Assembly: GCF_000697965.2 (NCBI RefSeq)
Contig: NZ_CP015880.1
Coordinates: 1,364,001-1,428,000 of the forward strand
Direction of reading: 5' to 3'
Origin: Ensifer adhaerens
Lineage (GTDB): Bacteria > Pseudomonadota > Alphaproteobacteria > Rhizobiales > Rhizobiaceae
Length of the DNA: 64,000 nt
Shown here one piece after another: positions 6,930 to 16,452 of this stretch; position 1 is the stretch's first letter; every line of letters starts with the position of its first letter. The notes under the pieces were generated by a model. That model worked only from the letters and a program-made list of their open reading frames with translations, made no database searches and had not been told where the DNA came from. Position numbers and translations under genes: made by a program.

Positions 6930-8039
6930 ATGTACCGCGCGCGTCTCGAACGAGACTTCAAGCACTGGATGGATAAGGGGCTGCTGCAGGAGAATGCAGC
7001 ACGCGCAATGCTGGCCGAATATGACGGTCGCGAGTCCACGTTCCGGGCAGGGCGCGTCCTGCTCATTCTCGCCGCACTCCTGTTGTCCGCCTCAATCCTG
7101 CTGCTTGTCGCCGCCAACTGGGAGGCGCTGCCACGCCTTGCGCGGGTGGCCGGCATCGTCGCTCTGGTCTGGGGCTTTCATTTCGCCGCTGCCTGGCTGA
7201 CCCAGACCGGCCGCACGACGCTTGCCGCAGCGGCCCTCGTTCTGGGGGTGGCCGCCTTTGGGGGCGGCATCGCGCTGATCGGGCAGATGTATCACCTGTC
7301 GGGTGACGCGGCCGATGCCGCGTTGCTGTGGTTTGCCGGCGCCGTCCTCACTGCCCTGGCATTTCGCTCAGCAGCAATGACCGCAGTTGCGGGTGGGCTT
7401 GCCTGGTTCTATTTCGGAACGGTGCTGCAGGACAATGGGTTCGGCGCCACGCCGGACTGGCGCGTGTGGTCCGTTCCGGCGCTCGCGGTGATCGTCGTTC
7501 TGCTGGTGCGCTTCACGGCCGCCGACCGGGCCCGTCATCTCGCCTATCTGCTGGTCCTGTCGTGGCTGGCCTGGCTTTACCTCGACAACGCGTCGCTTGC
7601 CTTTGCAGGTGGCCTTGCGGCGTTCGGCCTCGTGGCCTTTCTGGCGGCGACGCTGCCAGGCTCTCCGCTTCGCGCCCTGGCGGTCGATGCCGGTTCGGCA
7701 CCCGCTTTCTATTCCTTCGCGCTCGCCTTGCTCGGTTTTACCGCTCTTCAATTCGAAGCCGTCGGAGTGACAACGGAGGTCGCGACCGGGGCGGGCACGC
7801 TGCTGGTGGCCCTCCTTGGGATCGCGCTTGCCGGGGCGCAGAACGGCGCCGTGCGCTATCTCGGCTACGTCGCCTTTGCCGGTGAGCTTCTCTATCTCGC
7901 CTTCGAAACCCTCGGCTCCATGCTCGGCACCTCCGGTTTCTTCCTGATCTCCGGATTGGTGGTTGCCGGCATCGCCTGGCTCGTCATCCGCATCGAGGGG
8001 CACTTGGCGAATGCGCGCGGGACGGAGGCGCCACGATGA
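6930..8039 (+). CDS. DUF2157 multi-pass membrane protein
   Basis: A 369-residue inner-membrane protein with a short cytoplasmic N-terminus (FKHWMDKGLLQENAARAML, the DUF2157 signature region) followed by about ten to twelve hydrophobic helices from residue 45 onward, including FGGGIALIGQMYHLSGDAAD. DUF2157 genes are usually paired with a GDYXXLXY-domain gene, exactly as here (4-base ATGA overlap). No catalytic residues are apparent and the biochemical role of the pair is unknown. GGGGG sequence just upstream of the ATG supplies the ribosome site. Confidence 0.85.
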   Translation: MYRARLERDFKHWMDKGLLQENAARAMLAEYDGRESTFRAGRVLLILAALLLSASILLLVAANWEALPRLARVAGIVALVWGFHFAAAWLTQTGRTTLAAAALVLGVAAFGGGIALIGQMYHLSGDAADAALLWFAGAVLTALAFRSAAMTAVAGGLAWFYFGTVLQDNGFGATPDWRVWSVPALAVIVVLLVRFTAADRARHLAYLLVLSWLAWLYLDNASLAFAGGLAAFGLVAFLAATLPGSPLRALAVDAGSAPAFYSFALALLGFTALQFEAVGVTTEVATGAGTLLVALLGIALAGAQNGAVRYLGYVAFAGELLYLAFETLGSMLGTSGFFLISGLVVAGIAWLVIRIEGHLANARGTEAPR

Positions 8040-8617
8040 CCACCGCAAAGACCCGTTGGTTGAACCCATTGCTGGCGGCCCTGCTGGTTGCGGGCGTACA
8101 GACGGCGGCACTTGGCTATATGATCGAGAGCAGGGCCTCGATCCTCAGAAGCGGCCGTGACGTGCTGTTGAAGACCGTGCCTGTCGATCCCCGCGATCTG
8201 CTTCGGGGCGACTACGTGATCTTGAGCTACGACATTTCAAGGCTCCAGCCGGAATTGTTCAAGGGCGATACACCGAAGCAGTCGGAAGAGGCTAAGGTCT
8301 ACGTTCGGCTGGAAAGGCAGCTCGACGGCTTTTGGGCGGCGACCGAAGCGTCCTTCGCGCCGCTTAGCCCTGCCGGCGACAGCGTCGTCCTTCGCTCTCT
8401 GCCATTTACCTACTATCCCTCGTCTGCGCTCTCGTCCGTCAATGTAGAATACGGGATCGAGCGTTTCTATGTGCCGGAAGGCGAGGGGCGGACGCTGGAG
8501 GAGGCGCGCAACGCCGAGGCGCTCTCCGTCAATATCCGCGTGGACGCCAAGGGAAAGGCCCAGATCCGCGAGATCGCAGTCAATGGCAGCCCGGTCTACG
8601 AGGAGCCTCTCTATTGA
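8036..8617 (+). CDS. GDYXXLXY-domain membrane-anchored protein
   Basis: A 193-residue protein with one N-terminal membrane helix (residues 10-30) and a periplasmic domain carrying the family-defining sequence LLRGDYVILSYDIS near residue 60. A second conserved part, VEYGIERFYVPEGEGRTLEEA, lies near residue 140. It overlaps the DUF2157 gene by four bases and is translated with it, so the two products probably form a complex. The function is not known for the family. Confidence 0.88.
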   Translation: MTTAKTRWLNPLLAALLVAGVQTAALGYMIESRASILRSGRDVLLKTVPVDPRDLLRGDYVILSYDISRLQPELFKGDTPKQSEEAKVYVRLERQLDGFWAATEASFAPLSPAGDSVVLRSLPFTYYPSSALSSVNVEYGIERFYVPEGEGRTLEEARNAEALSVNIRVDAKGKAQIREIAVNGSPVYEEPLY

Positions 8618-8665
8618 GGCACGCCGTGCCAACCGGCTTGGTCGTGGAATTCCCGCATTTTCCCT

Positions 8666-8693
8666 TTGATCCCGCGAAAACGAGTGATATAGA
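8666..8693 (+). promoter_or_regulatory. Probable tRNA-Leu promoter
   Basis: TTGATC (8666-8671) and TATAGA (8688-8693) are separated by 16 bases. Transcription would start near 8700, about 100 bases before the tRNA-Leu gene. Confidence 0.4.
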
Positions 8694-8800
8694 GACGCCG
8701 CGCTCGGGAAAGCCCTGAACTTTCAGCATGCCCATTCTATCCGCGGTATTCCGCTGGTTGGTCTTGCGGGAATACGGTCAGGCGGTGCGATTGTCTGAAC

Positions 8801-8885
<85 letters not shown>

Positions 8886-9064
8886 GATCAGCGATCGCGC
8901 CCAAAGTCCGGATTCTGCGAGGATGAGGGGGGCTGGAGTGCCATTTTGCTTGCAAAACGGTTGCAGAACTGCGTAAAGCCACTCCCGGCAAATGGATCGG
9001 CTCACGTGCTCGCCAGACCTTTCGAAGGGGAAGAGCACAGTCAACGTGAAATGAAGGTTTGAAC

Positions 9065-10543
9065 ATGCAGGTTATCGAAACGCTCGCTCAAGGGCTGAAG
9101 CGCGAACTCAAGGTCGTTATCCCGGCCAAGGACATGGAAGCTCGGATGAACGAGCGTCTGGCCGAAGTGAAGGACCGTGTGAAGATCAACGGCTTCCGTC
9201 CCGGCAAGGTGCCGGTTGCGCATCTGAAGAAGGTCTACGGCAAGTCGATCATGGCTGACCTGGTCAACGAGATCGTTCGCGACAAGCCGACCGAGATCCT
9301 GTCGGGCCGTGGCGAAAAGTCGGCCACCCAGCCGGAAATCGCGATGACCGAGGACGAGGCCGAAGCCGACAAGATCCTCAACGCTCAGGCCGACCTCGAG
9401 TTCACCGTTGCCTACGAAATCATCCCGGCGATCGAACTCAAGGACGTCAGCGGCATCAAGGTGACCCGCGAAGTCGTCGAGATCGCTGAAGACGAAGTCA
9501 ACGAGCAGATCCTGAAGATCGCCGAAAGCGCCCGCAGCTACGAATCGAAGAAGGGCAAGGCCGCCAACGGCGACCGCGTCACCATCGATTACCTCGGCAA
9601 GGTCGACGGCGTCGCCTTCGACGGCGGCAAGGACGAGGACGCTGAGCTGGTTCTCGGTTCCAACCGTTTCATCCCGGGCTTCGAAGAGCAGCTCGTTGGC
9701 CTGAAGGCTGGCGACGAGAAGGTCATCACCGTGACTTTCCCGGCTGAATACCCGGCTGCAAACCTTGCTGGCAAGGAAGCCACCTTCGACATCACCGTCA
9801 AGGACGTGGCTGGCGCCCAGGACATCGAAATCAACGACGAACTGGCCACCAAGCTCGGCCTCGAATCGGCTGACAAGCTGAAGGAAATCGTCCGCGGCCA
9901 GATCGAAAGCCAGTACGGCAACCTGACCCGTCAGAAGGTCAAGCGTCAGATCCTCGACCAGCTCGACGAACTCTACCAGTTCGAAACGCCGGAGCGCCTC
10001 GTCGAGGCCGAATTCGAAAACATCTGGCGCCAGATCAACACCGACCTGCAGCAGGCCGGCAAGACCTTCGCTGACGAAGAAACCACCGAAGAAGAAGCCC
10101 GCGCTGAATACCGCAAGCTCGCTGAGCGTCGCGTTCGCCTCGGCCTCGTTCTCTCGGAAATCGGTGAAAAGGCCGGCGTTCAGGTCAGCGACGACGAACT
10201 GCAGCGTTCGCTGTTCGAACAGCTCCGCCAGTTCCCGGGCCAGGAGAAGCAGATCCTCGACTACTTCAAGAACACCCCCGGCGCTGCTGCTTCGCTGCGC
10301 GCTCCGCTGTTCGAAGAAAAGGTCGTCGACCACCTGCTCGGCGAAATCTCGGTAACCGACAAGACGGTTTCCAAGGAAGAGCTGACGGCTGACGACGAAG
10401 AGACTGAAGGCAAGGCTGCCAAGAAGGCTCCGGCCAAGAAGAAGGCCGCCGCCAAGGCTGAAGCCACGGAAGGCGAAGAAGCCGCTGCTCCGAAGAAGAA
10501 GGCTCCGGCCAAGAAGAAGGCCGCTGACGACAGCGCCGAGTAA
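9065..10543 (+). CDS. tig: Trigger factor (ribosome-associated chaperone and prolyl isomerase)
   Basis: A 492-residue cytosolic chaperone that docks at the ribosome exit tunnel. The N-terminal ribosome-binding signature GFRPGKVP lies near residue 44. The FKBP-type PPIase domain is at about 155-245 ([28 protein letters not shown]). The C-terminal substrate-binding arms follow. The ATG at 9065 was chosen over a TTG two codons earlier. The last 45 residues are an unusual Ala/Lys/Glu tail with two APAKKKAA repeats, which E. coli trigger factor lacks. It is probably disordered and basic, and may strengthen rRNA contact (inference). Codon use is strongly biased, as expected for an abundant protein. 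Confidence 0.97.
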   Translation: MQVIETLAQGLKRELKVVIPAKDMEARMNERLAEVKDRVKINGFRPGKVPVAHLKKVYGKSIMADLVNEIVRDKPTEILSGRGEKSATQPEIAMTEDEAEADKILNAQADLEFTVAYEIIPAIELKDVSGIKVTREVVEIAEDEVNEQILKIAESARSYESKKGKAANGDRVTIDYLGKVDGVAFDGGKDEDAELVLGSNRFIPGFEEQLVGLKAGDEKVITVTFPAEYPAANLAGKEATFDITVKDVAGAQDIEINDELATKLGLESADKLKEIVRGQIESQYGNLTRQKVKRQILDQLDELYQFETPERLVEAEFENIWRQINTDLQQAGKTFADEETTEEEARAEYRKLAERRVRLGLVLSEIGEKAGVQVSDDELQRSLFEQLRQFPGQEKQILDYFKNTPGAAASLRAPLFEEKVVDHLLGEISVTDKTVSKEELTADDEETEGKAAKKAPAKKKAAAKAEATEGEEAAAPKKKAPAKKKAADDSAE

Positions 10544-10566
10544 TCGGATCGAAGCCTTAGGAATCG

Positions 10567-10597
10567 AAAGGCCCTGCCGCTTGCGGCAGGGCCTTTT
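10567..10597 (+). terminator. Terminator of tig
   Basis: AAAGGCCCTGCCGC-TTGC-GGCAGGGCCTTTTT forms a strong hairpin with a T-run, starting 24 bases after the tig stop. Confidence 0.93.
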
Positions 10598-10695
10598 TCG
10601 TTGCGGGAGGCGAGCTCTTCGTCCAGCGCTGGCCGAGAGCATGCTGCTTGATTCAGCCAGAGCGGACTTCGTGGCTCAGTGAAACCCGCGGCGCG

Positions 10696-11496
10696 CTAAG
10701 CGTCGAGGAGGAGGGCGCGATGGTCGGAGACTTCGGGCTCTGCGACGACATCGAAGCGAGCGACGCTGACTGCACCGTTTGCCAGCATGTAATCGGCAAA
10801 GCGGCCGCTCTTTAGATAGTGCGACGTGCGCGTGTCCGTGTGGCCGCGGGAAACGACGAGGTCGACGAGCCCCAACTGGCCGAGCGTCTGAAACGTTTGG
10901 CTGTCGGGGAGCACATTGAAATCACCGCACACGACAAGCCGCTCGTCTCCGGGCCAGACCTGGTGGACGAGACCTACCAGCGCCTCCGCCTGCGCGCGGC
11001 ATGCTGGACTGTCGTTCTTGCCGCCGACCTCCCGCAGGCCGTGCATCTGCGCGATGGTGATGGGAGTGCCGGCGTCGTGATCGAACAGGCGAATGCAATG
11101 GGCGTTGCGCGCACGCGGATGCGGCCCCCAGCTGTCGGGCGAAAAACTGCCATGCACAAAACCGAGGGCCTGGCCGATGACGGAATAGCCCCGCCGAACG
11201 AATGTTGCCAGACCGAATTCCGATGCCACGGGCGTGTCTCCAGAAAAGAGCGTCCCTCGCGCGGTCGGGCAGAAGAATCCATCATGTCCCGGTAGTACTG
11301 CGGCGATCTCGTCGAAGAGGTTGGCGCGTTGCGGCAGTTCCACATCCGCATCGCGATAGCTCAGCCATTCGGCCTCGGTCGTCGGTGATCGTGCGACCTC
11401 CTGCAGGCACAGGACATCGGCGTCGACATCGGCGAGATATTTCATCAAGGGCGAATGGAGCTTGCCGCCCCAGGCATTGAGCGAAAGGATGCGCAT
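10696..11496 (-). CDS. Endonuclease/exonuclease/phosphatase (EEP) family protein
   Basis: A 266-residue cytosolic hydrolase of the exonuclease III/DNase I fold. The metal-binding and catalytic positions are visible: LNAWGGKL at the start, LCLQEV near residue 35, a histidine in QMHGLRE, CGDFNVLPDS near residue 190, and SDHRALLLD at the end. No membrane or signal segment is present. The substrate cannot be read from sequence: relatives include nucleases, phosphodiesterases and sphingomyelinase-like enzymes. It stands alone between the tig terminator and sthA. Confidence 0.88.
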   Translation of the reverse strand: MRILSLNAWGGKLHSPLMKYLADVDADVLCLQEVARSPTTEAEWLSYRDADVELPQRANLFDEIAAVLPGHDGFFCPTARGTLFSGDTPVASEFGLATFVRRGYSVIGQALGFVHGSFSPDSWGPHPRARNAHCIRLFDHDAGTPITIAQMHGLREVGGKNDSPACRAQAEALVGLVHQVWPGDERLVVCGDFNVLPDSQTFQTLGQLGLVDLVVSRGHTDTRTSHYLKSGRFADYMLANGAVSVARFDVVAEPEVSDHRALLLDA

Positions 11497-11644
11497 GGTG
11501 TTCGGCTCTCTTGATCGGGAGAGGTGAAGCTAGCCGATTCGCCGGCGTCCTGCGCACTTCGGATGCGGTCTGCGGGATGGCAAACCCGGAGAGATCGGTT
11601 CGGCAACGCGGAACCAAAATCGTTGCCCTCCAGGCACGTGGCCG

Positions 11645-11666
11645 CCGCCGTCAGCGTTGACGGCGG
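11645..11666. other. Hairpin downstream of sthA
   Basis: CCGCCGTCA-GCGT-TGACGGCGG is a 9-bp stem 20 bases after the sthA stop. There is no T-run, so it may stabilise the mRNA end rather than terminate on its own. Confidence 0.5.
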
Positions 11667-11686
11667 TCAGCTCTGTCGCTGGATGC

Positions 11687-13102
11687 TTACGCTTTCGGCG
11701 CTTCCTGCTTGATCTCGCCCATACGGTTCCAGGCGTCGAGGCCGGCGATCTTGTAGGCCTCGGCCAGCGTCGGGTAGTTGAAGGTGTTTTCGACGAAGTA
11801 CTCGACCGTGCCCTTGAGGTTCAGCACGGCCTGGCCGATATGCACTAGTTCTGTCGCGCCTTCGCCGATGATATGCACGCCGAGCAGGCGGCGGGTCTTC
11901 AGCGAGAAGATCATCTTCAACAGGCCGGAATCGAGCCCCATGATGTGGCCGCGCGAGGTCTCGCGGAAGCGGGCGATGCCGCATTCGTAGGGGATGCCGC
12001 GTTCCTTGACCTCTTCTTCCGAGAGACCGCAGGTGGAGATCTCAGGCACGGCGTAGATGCCGTAGGGGAAGTATTTCTGCGGCTCCATCGCGATCGCGCC
12101 GATGGCGACCCGGGCGGCGATGCGCCCCTGTTCCATCGAGGTTGAGGCGAGGCTCGGGAAGCCGACGACGTCGCCGGCGGCATAGATGTTGGGCACGGAG
12201 GTCTGGAACGTCTCGGGATTGACCTTGAGGCGCCCTCGGTTGTCGGCTTCGAGCCCGGCTGCGGGCAGGTTCAGCGTATCGGTGGCGCCCATGCGGCCCG
12301 CGGCAAAGAGCACCATGTCGGTTGTGATCTTGCGGCCGTTGTCGAGCGTCAGCAGCACCTTACCATCGTCGAGCCGCTCCACCGTGTCGGCCTTCTGCCC
12401 GAGGTGCAGTTTCATGTTGCGGTCGCGCAACTGGTAGATGAAGTCTTCGACGATTTCCTTGTCGATGAAATCGAGCATCGTCGTCTTCGGATCGATCACC
12501 GTCACCTGGGTGTCGAGCGCGCTGAAGATCGTCGCGTATTCGATGCCGACGACGCCGGCGCCGATCACCACCATGGAGCGCGGCAGGGTCTCGATATCGA
12601 GCAGTTCATCGCTGTCGAGCACAGTCTTGCCGTCGAACGGCATGTAATCCGGGCGGAAGGGCTTGGTACCGACGGCAAGCATGATGCTGGTGCCGGACAC
12701 GAGCATGGTCTCGCCGTCGTCCTTGACGACTTCGAGCGTGGTCGGATTGACGAAGCTGGCTTTCCCGCGCATCTGCTGCACGCGGTTGCGCGCGAACTGA
12801 TGTTCGAGAACCTCGACTTCATGATTGAGGGTGATGATCAGCCGCTGCCGGAGGTCATCGGCGCTGATCTCCTGCTTGACGCGATAGGAGCGCCCGTAAA
12901 AGCCGCGCTCGCGCCAGCCCGAAAGATTGAGCGCCGTTTCGCGCAGCGTCTTGGAGGGAATCGTACCGGTGTGAACCGAAACGCCGCCAACGCGTTTTCC
13001 CTGTTCGATGACGAGGACCTTCTTGCCGAGCTTGGCTGCCTGGATGGCGCCGCGGCGGCCGGCAGGTCCGCTTCCGACAACGATGAGATCGAACTGGTTC
13101 AT
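11687..13102 (-). CDS. sthA: Si-specific NAD(P)+ transhydrogenase (soluble pyridine nucleotide transhydrogenase)
   Basis: A soluble FAD enzyme that equilibrates NADPH and NADH. The 471-residue protein has the FAD motif VVGSGPAGRRGAIQAAKLG at the N-terminus, a second Rossmann motif VIGAGVVGIEYATI near residue 180 for the nicotinamide, and LFAAGRMGATDTL near 265. The dimerisation domain runs to the C-terminus. The place where dihydrolipoamide dehydrogenases carry the redox CxxxxC reads HTGTIPSKTLRE, with no cysteines; that substitution identifies SthA. It is monocistronic and convergent with the EEP gene. Confidence 0.95.
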   Translation of the reverse strand: MNQFDLIVVGSGPAGRRGAIQAAKLGKKVLVIEQGKRVGGVSVHTGTIPSKTLRETALNLSGWRERGFYGRSYRVKQEISADDLRQRLIITLNHEVEVLEHQFARNRVQQMRGKASFVNPTTLEVVKDDGETMLVSGTSIMLAVGTKPFRPDYMPFDGKTVLDSDELLDIETLPRSMVVIGAGVVGIEYATIFSALDTQVTVIDPKTTMLDFIDKEIVEDFIYQLRDRNMKLHLGQKADTVERLDDGKVLLTLDNGRKITTDMVLFAAGRMGATDTLNLPAAGLEADNRGRLKVNPETFQTSVPNIYAAGDVVGFPSLASTSMEQGRIAARVAIGAIAMEPQKYFPYGIYAVPEISTCGLSEEEVKERGIPYECGIARFRETSRGHIMGLDSGLLKMIFSLKTRRLLGVHIIGEGATELVHIGQAVLNLKGTVEYFVENTFNYPTLAEAYKIAGLDAWNRMGEIKQEAPKA

Positions 13103-13305
13103 AGGCGTTTCCGTTAGAAGGTGGAATCGTTGTGCGTTGCGAAAACTCTCGCTCGCAAGCCTCTATACCGTCAATGGCACGGTTTGATGAAGTGGTTTTC
13201 ATAGCCGAAACAGTCGGATGAGAATATATAAGGGAGCGCGTGTATGCTTGGCTTCGTTACGACATGCGGAGCCCGTCGGTGTCGTATTTGCCTGGGAGGC
13301 TGACG

Positions 13306-14349
13306 ATGGGATTGGAGCTGACGAACAGGGCTTTGCCACAGTCTGGCGCTGAGGGCGTCATGCCGCATTCGCAGCCGCAGCCGGGCGTCGTAGCGGCCGC
13401 GGTCTACGAGAACGGCGTGCGCGTCCGCGATATCCGCATCGAAGACGCAGGCAAGTGGCGCGATCGCCCGGGCACAGTGATCTGGATCGGCCTGCATGAG
13501 CCCGATGCCGAACTCTTGCGGCAGATCCAGCAGGAATTCGATCTGCATGACCTGGCGATCGAGGACGCCTGCAAGGCGCACCAGCGGCCGAAACTGGAGA
13601 TCTATGGCGACTCGATCTTCGTCGTCGCCCGCACCGCGCATATGGTTGGCGACGAGATCGCCTTCGGCGAGACGCATCTGTTCGTTGGGCGCGGTTACGT
13701 CATCTCGGTCCGGCACGGCGCGTCGACCTCCTACATGGCCGTGCGCCAACGCTGCGAAGCATCTCCTGCAGCCTTGGCCCACGGCGAAAACTACATCCTC
13801 TATTCGATCCTCGATTTCATCGTCGACAACTACATGCCGGTGATCGAGGCGATCCACGAAGAGGTCGAGGAACTGGAAGACCGGCTGCTGCGCGAGCGGC
13901 TGGTCAAGGGCGACATCGAACGCCTCTATCTGCTGCGGCGCAATCTCTTGCGCCTGCGAAACGCGGTCGTGCCGCTGGTCGACGTCTGCCGACGGCATGA
14001 GCACATCGATCTACCGGGCATGGATGCAGCACTGCAGCCGCTCTTCCGCGACGTTACGGACCACGTGCGCCGCGTTCAGGAGGATATCGACGCTTTGCGT
14101 GAGGTTCTTGCCTTCACCTTCGAGGCGAGCCTGATGGTCGGTCAATCCGAGCAGACGGAAATCTCGCGCAAGCTCGCGTCCTGGGCCGCGATCCTCGCGG
14201 TGCCAACGGCGATCGCCGGCATTTACGGCATGAACTTCGACGACATGCCGGAACTGAAGTTCCGCTACGGCTACTTCGTCGTCCTGGCAGTGATCATCGG
14301 TCTTTGCGGCACGCTCTACCGGTTCTTCCGCCGCGCGAAATGGCTTTAG
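13306..14349 (+). CDS. CorA-family divalent cation transporter
   Basis: A 347-residue inner-membrane channel or transporter of the CorA/ZntB superfamily. A large cytoplasmic N-terminal domain is followed by a long stalk helix and two C-terminal membrane helices. The signature YGMNFDDMPEL between them contains the GMN selectivity motif. ZntB proteins usually share the same end, so Mg2+ and Zn2+ cannot be told apart from the motif. ATG 13306 was chosen because GGGAGG lies at 13293-13298. A TATATAAG promoter-like box is seen at 13225. It diverges from sthA. Confidence 0.9.
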   Translation: MGLELTNRALPQSGAEGVMPHSQPQPGVVAAAVYENGVRVRDIRIEDAGKWRDRPGTVIWIGLHEPDAELLRQIQQEFDLHDLAIEDACKAHQRPKLEIYGDSIFVVARTAHMVGDEIAFGETHLFVGRGYVISVRHGASTSYMAVRQRCEASPAALAHGENYILYSILDFIVDNYMPVIEAIHEEVEELEDRLLRERLVKGDIERLYLLRRNLLRLRNAVVPLVDVCRRHEHIDLPGMDAALQPLFRDVTDHVRRVQEDIDALREVLAFTFEASLMVGQSEQTEISRKLASWAAILAVPTAIAGIYGMNFDDMPELKFRYGYFVVLAVIIGLCGTLYRFFRRAKWL

Positions 14350-14400
14350 GCCGGAGCACTGACCGGCAGACCTTACCAATTCCCGAACTCGGAGGATGTG

Positions 14401-15579
14401 GTGGCAACCCTTCTGCAAACGCTCGGCGACCTGATCGGTACGAACTGGAAACACCGCGACGTACCCAAGCGGTACTCGCGCACCTTTGTGTGTCGCTGTG
14501 GCAGTCACGTGTTTTTCGGCAACATGTTTTGTAACAGCTGCCAGGCGCCACTCGGATATCTGCCAGGTGAAGATGCGCTGCTGCCGCTCGACCCCGGCCC
14601 ACAGCCAGGTATCTGGGCCGCAGGCGAGGAACGGCCGTTGCTGAAGTATTGCGGCAACCGTGACACGCCGGCGCAGTGCAACTGGATGCTGATGGCCAGC
14701 GAGCCGGGGGAACTTTGCATCGCCTGCCGGCTGAACCGGACAATTCCGAATCTCGATCGCGAGGACAATGCCAGCTACTGGGGTCTGCTTGAGGTGGCGA
14801 AGCGACGGCTCGTGTCGCAGTTGCTGGCACTCGGCTTGCCCGTGAAGTCCAAGGTCGACGAGGACGAGAAACACGGTCTGATGTTCGATTTCCTGCGTTC
14901 GCCACCGAACGGGCCGCGCGTGCTGACCGGGCATGCCGACGGTTTGATTACGGTCAACATCGAGGAGGCGGATTCGGTCCAGCGTGAGAAGATGCGGCTC
15001 GAATTCTACGAGCCCTATCGGACGCTGCTGGGCCATCTTCGACATGAGGTCGGTCACTACTACTGGAACCGGCTCGTTTTCAACGGACCCTGGCTGGAGC
15101 CGTTTCGCACGCTGTTCGGCGATGAGCGGGCCGATTACGCGGCGGCATTGAAGGCGAACTATGACAATGGCGCACCCCCAGACTGGGCCGATCGGTACAT
15201 CAGTTCCTATGCTTCCACACATCCCTGGGAAGACTGGGCCGAAACTTGGGCGCATTACCTGCATATGATCGATAGCCTGGGCACGGCACTCGGCTTTGGG
15301 CTCGATGCAGAGGATCTTGAAGCGATTGTCGAGCCATTCGAGCGCGACGCCTTGTATGCGCCCGACGACACCGGCGCCGACGGGTTTCTGTCGCTGTTGA
15401 ACTCCTGGATCGAAATGACGATGGTGCTTAACGAGTTGGCGCGCAGCATGGGCCAGCCGGACTTCTACCCCTTCGTAATGTCGAAACCGTCAGTGGCGAA
15501 ACTGCAGTTCGTGCATATGGTCGTCGAGGCTTCACGCTCGGCGGGGACGGAGTCTGTCGAAGCCGGCTTTTTGGGGTAA
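14401..15579 (+). CDS. Putative zinc-binding metallopeptidase with N-terminal zinc ribbon
   Basis: A 392-residue cytosolic protein of the putative zinc-binding metallo-peptidase family (PF15887 as I recall). An N-terminal ribbon (CRCG...CNSC, about residues 30-50) is followed by further Cys residues (KYCGN, CIACRLN). The metzincin-like helix HEVGHYYW lies near residue 220, with a downstream acidic stretch HPWEDWAETWAHYLH that could give the third ligand. Start: GGAGG at 14391-14395 favours GTG 14401 over the in-frame GTG at 14398. The physiological substrate is unknown. It follows corA by about 50 bases and may share its transcript. Confidence 0.85.
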   Translation: MATLLQTLGDLIGTNWKHRDVPKRYSRTFVCRCGSHVFFGNMFCNSCQAPLGYLPGEDALLPLDPGPQPGIWAAGEERPLLKYCGNRDTPAQCNWMLMASEPGELCIACRLNRTIPNLDREDNASYWGLLEVAKRRLVSQLLALGLPVKSKVDEDEKHGLMFDFLRSPPNGPRVLTGHADGLITVNIEEADSVQREKMRLEFYEPYRTLLGHLRHEVGHYYWNRLVFNGPWLEPFRTLFGDERADYAAALKANYDNGAPPDWADRYISSYASTHPWEDWAETWAHYLHMIDSLGTALGFGLDAEDLEAIVEPFERDALYAPDDTGADGFLSLLNSWIEMTMVLNELARSMGQPDFYPFVMSKPSVAKLQFVHMVVEASRSAGTESVEAGFLG

Positions 15580-15663
15580 ACGCCTTCGCCACTGTTTGCG
15601 GCAGGGCGGCGTCACCACCGGGCTGCTACCTCCGCCGCGCGAAACGGCTGGGTGCCAGCGCGC

Positions 15664-16452
15664 TCAGAACAGCCGCAGCCCTTTCAGGCTCACGTGGCCG
15701 TCCTTGCCGATGATGATGTGGTCGTGCACGGCGATCCCCAGCGGTTTCGCCGTTTCGACGATCAGCTTCGTCATGTCGATATCGGCGCGCGACGGGGTCG
15801 GATCGCCGGATGGATGGTTGTGGACCAGGATGATCGCGGTGGCCGAGAGTTCCAGCGCGCGCTTGACCACTTCACGCGGGTAGACCGGCGTGTGGTCGAT
15901 CGTACCTTTCTGCTGCACCTCGTCGGCAATCAGCGTGTTGCGCTTGTCGAGGAACAGGATGCGGAACTGTTCCTTCGTCTCGTAGGCCATCGCCGCGTGG
16001 CAATAGTCGATGACGGCGCTCCAGGACGAGAGAAGCTGCTTCTGGCGAAGTTCGCTCTTCAGCGTGCGGTGACCAATTGTGGAGATCAGCTTGAGGTCGA
16101 GGGCGACGGCCTCGCCGATACCGCTCACCTCCTGCAACAGCGCGATCGGGGCGCCGAAGACACCGGCGAGCGTGCCGAAGCGCGCGAGCAGAGCCTTGGC
16201 GATCGGCTTGGTATCCTTGCGTGGGATCAGCCGAAACAGCAACATTTCCAGGATTTCGTAGTCGGCGAGTGCGGCATCGCCGCTTTCGCGGTAGCGCGCC
16301 CTGAGGCGATCGCGATGACCGTGATAGTGCGCCTCGAGTGCCGGCGCCTTCTTGGCGGCCGGCGAGTTATCTAACTGCAATTGCGGAAAAAACGTCCTCT
16401 CGTCCGCCGATGGCACAAAATCGCCGTCAGGGGAGATCGAGCGTTTCGTCAT
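15664..16452 (-). CDS. radC: RadC-family JAB-domain protein
   Basis: A 262-residue protein. A helix-hairpin-helix-like segment ([17 protein letters not shown]) is followed by the JAMM metalloprotease-fold domain with the signature [16 protein letters not shown]. Despite the historical name, a repair role is doubtful and the true activity is unknown. It is the last gene of the phaC-sfsA-map-radC run and overlaps map by four bases (ATGA). map-radC coupling is also typical of rhizobia. Confidence 0.93.
   Translation of the reverse strand: MTKRSISPDGDFVPSADERTFFPQLQLDNSPAAKKAPALEAHYHGHRDRLRARYRESGDAALADYEILEMLLFRLIPRKDTKPIAKALLARFGTLAGVFGAPIALLQEVSGIGEAVALDLKLISTIGHRTLKSELRQKQLLSSWSAVIDYCHAAMAYETKEQFRILFLDKRNTLIADEVQQKGTIDHTPVYPREVVKRALELSATAIILVHNHPSGDPTPSRADIDMTKLIVETAKPLGIAVHDHIIIGKDGHVSLKGLRLF

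Noticed and set aside
9041..10642. Long minus-strand frame (533 codons) opposite tig
   Set aside because: Composition mirrors the strongly biased codons of tig; no motif, no ribosome site.
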